NCBI GenBank assembly: GCA_036510655.1
Contig: DATCDQ010000011.1
Location: 1 to 14,060, forward strand
Length of the DNA stretch: 14,060 nt
Reading direction: 5' to 3'
Origin: Rathayibacter_A sp036510655
Lineage (GTDB): Bacteria; Actinomycetota; Actinomycetes; Actinomycetales; Microbacteriaceae
A program made the translations under genes and the position numbers. Positions 7,391 through 12,313 of the stretch are shown here, one piece after another (position 1 is the first letter of the stretch; every line of letters begins with the position of its first letter). A model generated the notes under the pieces. The model saw only the letters and a program-made list of their open reading frames with translations. It had not been told where the DNA came from and ran no database searches.

Positions 7391-7394
7391 CGCC

Positions 7395-7459
7395 GAGTGC
7401 GCCCAAGCGGTCGCCAATCCGCCCAATATCGCGGCCACAACGGCCAAATCGGTGCATTC
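7395..7459. repeat. 65-bp imperfect palindrome, copy A
   Basis: The left arm begins GAGTGCGCCCAAGCGGTCG; the right arm ends GGTGCATTC, the most diverged right end of the intact copies. The length is exactly 65 bp, as in copies B, D, E and F. The arms pair over about 19 positions with mismatches, including A-A at positions 12/54. Confidence 0.75.
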
Positions 7460-7487
7460 GCTGATCAGAGCCAGGGAACGGCCGGCC

Positions 7488-7552
7488 CAGTGCGCCCAAG
7501 TGGTCGTCTCGCGGCCCCCATGAATGGCTGTGGCGACCACATGGGCGCACTC
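7488..7552. repeat. 65-bp imperfect palindrome, copy B
   Basis: The left arm is AGTGCGCCCAAGTGGTCG after a first base C instead of G; the right arm is CGACCACATGGGCGCACTC. This is the best-paired copy: beyond the first base only the A-A at 12/54 is unpaired in about 20 positions. It starts 93 bp after copy A. Confidence 0.85.
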
Positions 7553-7592
7553 AACGTGACGGGTTGTGCCCGCACGTCAAGCCAACTTGGCT

Positions 7593-7657
7593 GAGTGCGT
7601 CCATGTGGTCACTTCTAGGCCGTCTGGTGGCTTTATGCCGACCATCCGCGCAGCGCG
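7593..7657. repeat. Decayed 65-bp palindrome, copy C, probably inverted
   Basis: GAGTGCGTCCATGTGGTCAC (7593-7612) matches the right-end version of the family (CCATG rather than CCAAG), so this copy would be in the opposite orientation. The partner arm expected at 7637-7657 is only weakly recognisable (GCCGACCA at its start). It lies just beyond the stop of the nuclease-like gene. Confidence 0.45.
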
Positions 7658-7664
7658 CATCCGC

Positions 7665-8759
7665 TCAGGGACGCCAGCCGCGAGCGAGCAGCGCCGCACG
7701 AACGCGCCGCAGGGTTTCCGCAAATTGAGCGGCAGCGTGCTCCTTGTTCGCACGAATGACACGCCAGCCCTCCTCCATCGCCGCGTCCAGTCGGTTGACG
7801 TCAAGCAGGAATTGCGCCTCGTCCTCGCGGTGCTGCACGCCGTCGTATTCAAGCAGGATGCGGAACTCCCGGTACACCATGTCAAACATTCCGATGAAGG
7901 CGCGCTCGCTGTCATAGACGGCGACATTGACCTCCGGCTCAGGCAGCCCGTCGTGAACAATCGCCAGGCGGAGCTCGGTCTCTTTGACCGAGTCCGTTCG
8001 TGGTCGCACCAGGTCGAGCGCCTCCCGCAGTTTGTTCACCCCGCGGCGACCGGCACGCGCGGAGACTGCCGCCTCCAACTGCGCGATTGCAGCAATCGGA
8101 GACTGTCGCCGTACAAGAGCGTCGCCCATCACGACCAGCTGATCCACGGTCAGCTCAAGCGCCAGTTGACACCAAACATCAATCGGTGACGCGACACGAA
8201 GCGCATCGCGAACTCGCACCGAGACATCCGCCGGCCTCATGAGATGTCCGCGCACCTTGGCGCCGCGACGGCGTTGCCCCCGCACCGTCGTGCCCACGTC
8301 AACTCCTGGCTGGTCGTCGAATGCTCGGGGAAGAGGCAGACCGTGGATGTGGGCGGCGGTCACATGACTGAAGAACGCTGCCGCCGGCATCTTGACGGCA
8401 TACGCTCGCGCGCGTTTGAGCGTCTTGCGGCGAGCCAACTCCCATGGCTTCAGCGCAGGGGCTTTTGGCTTGTCCGGGGCGGCACCCGCGTCGGTCGCTT
8501 CGCGCGGTTCCGTCGCGCGTATCTCTATCTCGCTGCCGTCCGCGGGCTGCCCGTCCGACTCGGGTTGCTGAGGCGCCTCGCTGACGGGAACCAGCCAGTC
8601 ACGGATGCCGCGAAACGGCGCCTCGAGGTTCGCCCACCGCAGCCGCGACCGGCTGACTCCCTTCTCTCGGGCGTCTGCCACGGTGAACGGGGCGTCCTGC
8701 AGCTCAACAGGAAGGGGTCTCGGTCTTCTCACGCCTCGATGATGCCCGATCTGCCGCAT
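7665..8759 (-). CDS. AbiEi-like / DUF559 fusion: nuclease-like protein
   Basis: The product is 364 aa. Residues about 15-55 (LPVELQDAPFTVADAREKGVSRSRLRWAN...FRGIRDWL) resemble the winged-helix N-terminus of AbiEi-type antitoxins. A low-complexity insert (about 57-105) follows, then an AbiEi-like middle (SHVTAAHIHGLPLP, VRGHLMRP, VASPIDVWCQLALEL). The C-terminal 100 residues form a Vsr-like PD-(D/E)XK module: Glu262 (KETELR), Asp293 (GMFDMVY), Glu304 with Asp306 in LLEYDGVQHR, spacing D-x10-E. The catalytic pattern looks intact. Such solitary proteins are common in actinobacteria and their function is unknown; defence, DNA repair and mobile-element roles are all possible. No AbiEii-like toxin gene is adjacent. 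The start ATG (8757-8759) lacks a Shine-Dalgarno; a GTG nine codons later is an alternative. The gene is flanked on both sides by 65-bp palindromes. Confidence 0.8.
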   Translation of the reverse strand: MRQIGHHRGVRRPRPLPVELQDAPFTVADAREKGVSRSRLRWANLEAPFRGIRDWLVPVSEAPQQPESDGQPADGSEIEIRATEPREATDAGAAPDKPKAPALKPWELARRKTLKRARAYAVKMPAAAFFSHVTAAHIHGLPLPRAFDDQPGVDVGTTVRGQRRRGAKVRGHLMRPADVSVRVRDALRVASPIDVWCQLALELTVDQLVVMGDALVRRQSPIAAIAQLEAAVSARAGRRGVNKLREALDLVRPRTDSVKETELRLAIVHDGLPEPEVNVAVYDSERAFIGMFDMVYREFRILLEYDGVQHREDEAQFLLDVNRLDAAMEEGWRVIRANKEHAAAQFAETLRRVRAALLARGWRP

Positions 8760-8768
8760 CGCCCGCGA

Positions 8769-8774
8769 AAGTTA
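8769..8774 (-). promoter_or_regulatory. Candidate -10 element of nuclease-like gene
   Basis: TAACTT on the minus strand ends 9 nt before the ATG, fitting a leaderless or very short-leader transcript. It overlaps the DnaA-box-like sequence by three bases. No clear -35 is seen. Confidence 0.35.
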
Positions 8775-8780
8775 TCCACA
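8772..8780 (+). promoter_or_regulatory. Consensus DnaA box
   Basis: TTATCCACA is an exact match to the consensus 9-mer bound by DnaA. Only one copy is visible here, so it is not an origin. It overlaps the candidate -10 of the nuclease-like gene, so DnaA binding could affect that promoter. A chance match or another role is possible. Confidence 0.45.
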
Positions 8781-8880
8781 GCCCAGGTCGCGCGCCTATA
8801 GCTCGTCGCGCCGACTCGAGGCGCAGCTACGAGGCTGCCCGACGGTCTCCTGCCAGCCGCTCCGAGGCCACGTGAGGGCC

Positions 8881-8945
8881 GAGTGCACCTAAGTGGTCGC
8901 GACCCAGCCGTCAGCACAGGTCATAAGCACCACATGGACGCACTC
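8881..8945. repeat. 65-bp imperfect palindrome, copy D
   Basis: The left arm is GAGTGCACCTAAGTGGTCG and the right arm ends CACCACATGGACGCACTC; total length 65 bp. It has more mismatches than B (positions 7, 8 and 12 of the stem), but the core shares GGTCATAA at the same columns (39-46) as copy E. It is the first copy on the 5' side of the nuclease-like gene. Confidence 0.8.
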
Positions 8946-9020
8946 GCTGACAAGTGGGGAGGCGAGCGCGCCGTATGGGCCCGCGGGCACGGGCGCACCT
9001 TGCGACGCATGGGCAAGCGG

Positions 9021-9076
9021 GCGCAGGCGGATGGGCGCGGGCGGACGGGCGCAGGCGCAGGCGGATGGGCGCGGGC
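9021..9076. repeat. 22-bp direct repeat in a G-rich tract
   Basis: A perfect 22-bp sequence (beginning GCGCAGGCGGATGGGC) occurs at 9021-9042 and 9055-9076, 34 bp apart, within a low-complexity stretch built of GGGCGC/GCAGGC words from about 8985. It is non-coding. Confidence 0.75.
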
Positions 9077-9095
9077 CCCTGTTCGGGGCCCGCGC
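9069..9095. repeat. Perfect 11-bp all-GC hairpin
   Basis: GCGCGGGCCCC (9069-9079), loop TGTTC, GGGGCCCGCGC (9085-9095). All 11 stem pairs are G-C, so this is the strongest predicted stem in the window. There is no T-tract on either side, so a classical intrinsic terminator is not supported. Confidence 0.75.
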
Positions 9096-9119
9096 GCGCG
9101 AAGGCAGGCATCCGTCGTC

Positions 9120-9184
9120 GAGTGCGCCCAAGCGGTCGCCAGCGAGTGCAGCTGCCTGGTCATAACAGCCGTACGGGCGCACTC
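9120..9184. repeat. 65-bp imperfect palindrome, copy E
   Basis: The left arm is GAGTGCGCCCAAGCGGTCG and the right arm ends GTACGGGCGCACTC. The first 10 bases of each end pair perfectly. At stem position 14/52 it has C-G where B and D have T-A. It is followed directly by GGTCGCCA, similar to GGTTGCCA after copy F. Confidence 0.85.
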
Positions 9185-9213
9185 GGTCGCCACCGAGACG
9201 CCAGCACGCAGTC

Positions 9214-9278
9214 GAGTGCGTCCAAGTGGTCGCCAGCAGGTGCGAAATCAGACGCAGAACGGCCTTATGGACGCACTC
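9214..9278. repeat. 65-bp imperfect palindrome, copy F
   Basis: The left arm is GAGTGCGTCCAAGTGGTCG and the right arm is GGCCTTATGGACGCACTC. The outer 10 bp pair perfectly, with T-A at position 8/58 where A, B and E have C-G. It starts 94 bp after copy E, almost the same step as A to B (93 bp). Confidence 0.85.
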
Positions 9279-9348
9279 GGTTGCCAGGTGCGGTGTGCGT
9301 GGCGGCGGAAAAGCCGCGACAGGTCGCGACACATCACCGAGGCACGCG

Positions 9349-9372
9349 AAAAGGCCCCGCCGAAGCGGGGCC
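9349..9372 (-). terminator. Intrinsic terminator of the rplK-rplA operon
   Basis: On the minus strand GGCCCCGC, tetraloop TTCG, GCGGGGCC, then TTTT. The 8-bp GC stem with a stable UUCG loop and a T-tract lies 17 bp after the rplA stop, the textbook position for ending this operon. Confidence 0.88.
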
Positions 9373-9388
9373 CTCACGTGCAACAAAC

Positions 9389-10078
9389 TTAGATGACGTT
9401 GACGTCCAGGGGGATGCCGGGGCCGAACGTCGTCGACACTGCGCCCTTCTGGATGTAACGACCCTTCGATGCGGACGGCTTCAACCGGACGACCTCGTCG
9501 AGCGCCACTGAGATGTTCTCGGTGAGCTGCTCAGCGGTGAACGCCGCCTTGCCGACGACGAAATGCACGTTCGAGTGCTTGTCGACGCGGAACTCGATCT
9601 TGCCGCCCTTGATGTCGGAGACGGCCTTGGCCACGTCCGGCGTCACCGTTCCGGTCTTCGGGTTCGGCATCAGACCGCGGGGGCCGAGGACCTTACCGAG
9701 ACGACCGACCTTGCCCATGAGCTCCGGCGTCGAAACGGCGGAATCGAAGTTGGTCCAACCGCCTGCGACGCGCTCGATGAGCTCGTCACCGCCGACCTCA
9801 TCAGCACCGGCAGCGATCGCAGCTTCGGCCGCGGGGCCGGTCGCGAACACGATAACGCGGGCGGTCTTGCCCGTGCCATGCGGCAGGATGACCGTGCCGC
9901 GAACCATCTGGTCAGCCTTGCGTGGGTCGACGCCGAGCTTCAGCGCGACCTCGACGGTCGAGTTGAACTTCGCAGAACCGGTCTGCTTCGCCAGCGTGAC
10001 GGCTTCCGTGGGGGTGTAGAACTTTCCGGCTTCGATTTTCTCGGCCGCGGCCCGGTAGGCCTTTGACTTCTGTGCCAT
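9389..10078 (-). CDS. rplA: 50S ribosomal protein L1
   Basis: The product is 229 aa, the normal length for L1. It begins MAQKSKAYRAAAEKI and carries the L1 landmarks VILPHGTGK, GRLGKVLGPRGLMPNPKTGTV and KHSNVHFVVGKAAF. L1 binds 23S rRNA at the L1 stalk and helps move deacylated tRNA out of the E site; in other bacteria it also represses its own operon by binding its mRNA. The start is the ATG at 10076-10078, preceded by AGGAG (complement of 10085-10089) six bases upstream. The frame stays open further upstream but the extra residues are not L1-like. It is the last gene of the operon, followed by a clear terminator. The spacer from rplK is 123 bp and contains a palindromic repeat. Confidence 0.97.
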   Translation of the reverse strand: MAQKSKAYRAAAEKIEAGKFYTPTEAVTLAKQTGSAKFNSTVEVALKLGVDPRKADQMVRGTVILPHGTGKTARVIVFATGPAAEAAIAAGADEVGGDELIERVAGGWTNFDSAVSTPELMGKVGRLGKVLGPRGLMPNPKTGTVTPDVAKAVSDIKGGKIEFRVDKHSNVHFVVGKAAFTAEQLTENISVALDEVVRLKPSASKGRYIQKGAVSTTFGPGIPLDVNVI

Positions 10079-10150
10079 GTGAATCTCCTGATTCGAGAGT
10101 GTGGTCATCTGCGCCTGGCCGGCGCTGCCACTGAATTGAACTGGTGTGCT

Positions 10151-10197
10151 GGGTCTCGATACGCGGCTCACTTCGCGAGCAGCTACTCGACCACCGG
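10151..10197. repeat. REP-like imperfect palindrome between rplK and rplA
   Basis: The element begins GGGTCTCGATACGCGGCTC and ends GAGCAGCTACTCGACCACCGG. The halves are an imperfect inverted repeat (TCGAtacgcggCTC against GAGcagctacTCGA) around CTTCGC. From memory, palindromes combining GGTCTCGATACG with CTACTCGACCA are dispersed in Microbacteriaceae genomes; I could not search for this. It lies within the essential operon, just upstream of the rplA ribosome site. Confidence 0.65.
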
Positions 10198-10201
10198 CGC
10201 G

Positions 10202-10630
10202 TTATTCGACCGTGATGCCCATCGAGCGAGCGGTGCCCGCGATGATCTTGGATGCTGCGTCGAGGTCGTTCGCGTTGAGGTCGGCCATCTTCTGCTCGGC
10301 GATCGCGCGAACCTGCGCGGTCGTGAGCTTGCCCACCTTGGTGGTGTGCGGAACGCCGGAACCCTTGGCGACGCCTGCCGCTTTCTTGATGAGCTCGGCG
10401 GCCGGCGGGGTCTTCAGAACGAACGTGAACGAACGGTCTTCATAAACGGTGATCTCAACTGGGATCACGTTGCCACGCTGGGATTCCGTCGCAGCGTTGT
10501 ACGCCTTGCAGAACTCCATGATGTTGACGCCGTGCTGACCGAGTGCCGGGCCGATGGGCGGGGCGGGGTTGGCGGCGCCGGCATTGATCTGAAGCTTAAT
10601 CAGACCAGTGACCTTCTTTTTCGGGGCCAT
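10202..10630 (-). CDS. rplK: 50S ribosomal protein L11
   Basis: The product is 142 aa, the usual size. It begins MAPKKKVTGLIKLQINAGAA and contains the proline-rich PAPPIGPALGQHGVNIMEFCKAYN segment of the N-terminal domain and the C-terminal rRNA-binding region (GVPHTTKVGKLTTAQVRAIAEQKM). L11 forms the base of the GTPase-associated stalk with 23S rRNA helices 43/44 and is the thiostrepton/RelA-related site. The start is ATG at 10628-10630, with AAAAGGAAA (complement of 10635-10643) as ribosome-binding site. The open frame extends upstream into the nusG end, but those residues are basic low-complexity and not L11. It lies 88 bp after nusG. Confidence 0.97.
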   Translation of the reverse strand: MAPKKKVTGLIKLQINAGAANPAPPIGPALGQHGVNIMEFCKAYNAATESQRGNVIPVEITVYEDRSFTFVLKTPPAAELIKKAAGVAKGSGVPHTTKVGKLTTAQVRAIAEQKMADLNANDLDAASKIIAGTARSMGITVE

Positions 10631-10680
10631 ACTGTTTCCTTTTCTGTATTCGAGTGACGGATGCTCTCCGCCTGCTCTCC

Positions 10681-10706
10681 CGCGAATCCGGCCTTTCCGG
10701 ATCGCG
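10681..10706. other. Hairpin in the nusG-rplK spacer
   Basis: CGCG-a-ATCCGG (10681-10691) pairs with CCGGATCGCG (10697-10706) with one bulged A and a CCTTT loop. There is no T-tract in the reading direction, so it is more likely an mRNA processing or stability element than a terminator. It could also be a partial attenuator separating nusG from rplK expression. Confidence 0.5.
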
Positions 10707-10718
10707 GTGGCTTTTGTT

Positions 10719-11666
10719 CTAGAGCTTGGTGACTTGATCGAAGCTGAGCTCGACCGGGGTTTCGCGCTCGAACAGTGAGACGAGCACGGTGAGCTTGCCG
10801 CTCTCGGGCTTGATCTCGCTGATCGAACCGGGCAGGCCCGCGAACGAGCCTTCCTTGATGGTGATCGTCTCGCCGACCTCGAAGTCGACCTCGGCAGGCA
10901 GCACGCGTGCACTCTGCTTCTGGCCTTTGCCGCCGCCCGCCTTGCCGACCGGTGCGACCTCGATCTGCACGAGGCTCTTCAGCATCGAGAACGCTTCCTG
11001 GAACCGCAGCGGTGTCGGGTTGTGGGCGTTGCCGACGAAGCCGGTCACGCCCGGCGTGTGGCGAACGACGGACCAGCTGTCTTCGTTCAGGTCCATGCGC
11101 ACGAGAACGTAGCCGGGGATGCGAACCCGGGTGACCATCTTGCGCTGGCCGTTCTTGATCTCGACGACGTCTTCCATCGGCACCTCGACCTGGAAGACGT
11201 AGTCCTCCATGGCCATCGACTGCTTGCGGTTCTCGATGTTGGACTTCACGCGGCGTTCGAATCCGGCGTAGGAGTGGATGACATACCACTTGCCCGGCAG
11301 GCTACGCAGTTCCGCCTCGAACTCTGCGTACGGGTCGAAGGGAGCCTCCTCGACCTCTTCCTCAACCTCTTCTTCGTCTTCGACAGCCTCGACCGCGGCC
11401 TCGGCGTCGTCGGAGTCCTTGACTTCGAGGGCTTCGTCCACGGCAGCATCCGCTTCGGGGTCGTTGGCCTCGGCGATAGCGTCGAGCACGGCATCCAGAT
11501 CGATGTCGTTGCCGTCCTCGTCGACCGTGTGCAGTGCTTCGTGCTCGGAGGCTTCTACCGATTCTTCCTCGGATGCGAGCACGTTGCCGGTCTGCGCCTC
11601 GTCGTCCTCGGCAGACTGCTCTGCAGCGGTCGCCCAGTCGGCGTCGTCGCGGTCTCTGTCAGACAC
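10719..11666 (-). CDS. nusG: Transcription termination/antitermination factor NusG
   Basis: The product is 315 aa. The first 120 residues are extremely acidic (runs such as EDEEEVEEEVEEAPFDPYAEFE) and probably disordered, an extension common in actinobacterial NusG. The NGN domain follows (KWYVIHSYAGFERRVKSNIENR, then MEDYVFQVEVPMEDV, PGYVLVRMDLNEDSW, VRHTPGVTGFVG), then a Gly/Lys linker and a C-terminal KOW domain (VGETITIKEGSFAGLPGSIS) to the end. NusG binds the RNA polymerase clamp through NGN and Rho or ribosomal S10 through KOW. The start is GTG (11664-11666): an in-frame TAA lies two codons upstream, which fixes it, and the ribosome site is weak. It sits 104 bp downstream of secE in the usual order. 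Confidence 0.96.
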   Translation of the reverse strand: MSDRDRDDADWATAAEQSAEDDEAQTGNVLASEEESVEASEHEALHTVDEDGNDIDLDAVLDAIAEANDPEADAAVDEALEVKDSDDAEAAVEAVEDEEEVEEEVEEAPFDPYAEFEAELRSLPGKWYVIHSYAGFERRVKSNIENRKQSMAMEDYVFQVEVPMEDVVEIKNGQRKMVTRVRIPGYVLVRMDLNEDSWSVVRHTPGVTGFVGNAHNPTPLRFQEAFSMLKSLVQIEVAPVGKAGGGKGQKQSARVLPAEVDFEVGETITIKEGSFAGLPGSISEIKPESGKLTVLVSLFERETPVELSFDQVTKL

Positions 11667-11725
11667 TGATTACCATTCCATTTCTGTTGTTTCCGGTCAC
11701 AGCTCTGGTCTGCTCCGGCACTGCC

Positions 11726-11743
11726 GCCGACTCTCGTGTCGGC
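11726..11743. other. Small hairpin in the secE-nusG spacer
   Basis: GCCGAC (11726-11731), loop TCTCGT, GTCGGC (11738-11743). It is a perfect 6-bp stem in a 104-bp intergenic stretch, with no T-tract. It may be a processing site; no other signal is seen in this spacer. Confidence 0.35.
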
Positions 11744-11770
11744 ACTCGTGTTCGGGCCGTTCCGGCCGTT

Positions 11771-12040
11771 CTAACTTTTTCCGAACACGATGACCACGAG
11801 CCAGCCAAACAACTGATCGAGGCCGAAGGTGAAGCCCATCATGATGACCACGAAGACCAGCACGACGCCGGTGTAGTTGAACAACTCGCGACGTGTTGGT
11901 GTGACCACCTTGCGGAGTTCACTCATCACCTGGCGCAGGAACAGGGCGATCCGAGCGAAGGGTCCACGACGTGCGTCGCGCTCCTTCTTGGCGTTGGCGA
12001 CAACCTCTTCACTCGGTTCGTCGATAACTTTTCGGGCCAC
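11771..12040 (-). CDS. secE: Preprotein translocase subunit SecE
   Basis: The product is 89 aa, in the range for single-span SecE. A charged N-terminus (MARKVIDEPSEEVVANAKKERDARR) is followed by the amphipathic surface helix (RIALFLRQVMSELRKVVTPTRRELFNYT), which contains the conserved SELRKVxxPTRxE motif, and one membrane segment (GVVLVFVVIMMGFTFGLDQLFGW). SecE clamps SecY in the SecYEG channel. The start is GTG (12038-12040) with AAAGGTG (complement of 12048-12055) upstream; residues further upstream in the frame correspond to tRNA-Trp sequence and are not coding. It lies between tRNA-Trp and nusG, the arrangement typical of actinobacteria. Confidence 0.96.
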   Translation of the reverse strand: MARKVIDEPSEEVVANAKKERDARRGPFARIALFLRQVMSELRKVVTPTRRELFNYTGVVLVFVVIMMGFTFGLDQLFGWLVVIVFGKS

Positions 12041-12061
12041 CTTGTTACACCTTTCGTGGGC

Positions 12062-12077
12062 CGGTGCATAAGCACCG
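12062..12077. other. Hairpin between tRNA-Trp and secE
   Basis: CGGTGC, loop ATAA, GCACCG: a perfect 6-bp stem starting six bases after the 3' end of the tRNA and ending before the secE ribosome site. It could guide tRNA 3' processing or protect the 5' end of the secE mRNA after cleavage. Confidence 0.45.
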
Positions 12078-12082
12078 ACTTG

Positions 12083-12155
12083 CAGGGCGGACAGGACTTG
12101 AACCTGCAACCTGCGGTTTTGGAGACCGCTGCTCTACCAATTGAGCCACCGCCCT
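12083..12155 (-). tRNA. tRNA-Trp (anticodon CCA)
   Basis: The cloverleaf is complete: acceptor AGGGCGG/CCGCCCT, D-stem GCTC/GAGC with loop AATTGGTA, anticodon stem GCGGT/ACCGC with loop CTCCAAA (anticodon CCA), five-base variable loop, T-stem GCAGG/CCTGT with loop TTCAAGT, and discriminator G, as expected for bacterial tRNA-Trp. The 3' CCA is not encoded. The gene is 73 nt and first in the transcription unit with secE, nusG, rplK and rplA. Confidence 0.96.
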
Positions 12156-12261
12156 ATGGGCTGAATCCACGCCGTTTCTTCCGCTTGACAGTCGAGGTGA
12201 TGGCGTGAGAGCCGCTCAAAATGGGCGCAAAAAAGCTTGGCAGAATTCAACTACCTCGACA

Positions 12262-12290
12262 AGTGTATGTGACCCTGTGGCCAGTGTAAA
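12262..12290 (-). promoter_or_regulatory. Promoter of tRNA-Trp / secE / nusG operon
   Basis: On the minus strand -35 TTTACA (complement of 12285-12290), a 17-bp spacer, and -10 TACACT (complement of 12262-12267). Both hexamers are close to the sigma70 consensus with optimal spacing. This predicts a start near 12255 and about 100 nt of leader before the tRNA. No competing promoter of similar quality was seen between this gene and the fusion gene upstream. Confidence 0.7.
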
Positions 12291-12301
12291 GCTGAGCGGT
12301 C

Positions 12302-12313
12302 GTGAGCGCTCAC
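12302..12313. promoter_or_regulatory. 12-bp palindrome GTGAGCGCTCAC at fusion-gene stop
   Basis: This perfect palindrome includes the stop codon of the GDPD-IMPase gene and lies 11 bp upstream of the -35 of the tRNA-Trp promoter. CGGT and ACCG flank it with a one-base offset, lengthening the symmetry. It may be a terminator stem without T-tract or an upstream regulator site for the promoter; neither is proven. Confidence 0.4.

Larger units (their letters stand above)
7300..7664. other. Non-coding, repeat-filled spacer (marR upstream side)
   Basis: No gene is supported. The stretch holds the 10-bp minisatellite (7321-7390), palindromes A and B, and decayed copy C. A short palindrome AGCCAAcTTGGCT (7580-7592) sits between B and C. 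Open frames here exist only because stops are rare in GC-rich repeats. Confidence 0.7.
8781..9348. other. Non-coding, repeat-filled spacer (rplA downstream side)
   Basis: No gene is supported. From left to right it holds 100 bp without a recognised signal, palindrome D, a G-rich low-complexity tract with a 22-bp direct repeat, an 11-bp GC hairpin, then palindromes E and F. Open frames cross it in several registers, but the 65-bp unit length shifts the frame between copies. Confidence 0.7.

Noticed and set aside
8772..8780. Replication origin
   Set aside because: Only one DnaA box is present, with no cluster, AT-rich unwinding region or dnaA/dnaN neighbours.
7395..9278. CRISPR array
   Set aside because: The repeated units are imperfect palindromes with two different conserved ends, the intervals between copies are irregular (28, 29, 174 and over 1000 bases), and no cas genes are present.
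7395..9278. Integron attC sites
   Set aside because: Length and palindromic shape are similar, but the GTTRRRY/RYYYAAC core sites are absent, there is no cassette-sized gene between each pair, and no integrase is visible.
8889..9386. 165-codon minus-strand frame and overlapping + strand frames through palindromes D-F
   Set aside because: The frames cover repeats in changing registers because 65 is not a multiple of three. Peptides such as TTWTHS recur only because the DNA repeats. No conserved protein is recognisable.
10079..10171. Upstream start for rplA giving 260 residues
   Set aside because: The extra 31 residues are not L1-like and cover the REP-like palindrome; the ATG at 10078 has a good AGGAG and gives the normal L1 N-terminus.
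10631..10912. Upstream start for rplK inside nusG
   Set aside because: The added residues are basic low-complexity from the wrong frame of nusG; MAPKKK at 10630 with its own ribosome site is the family start.
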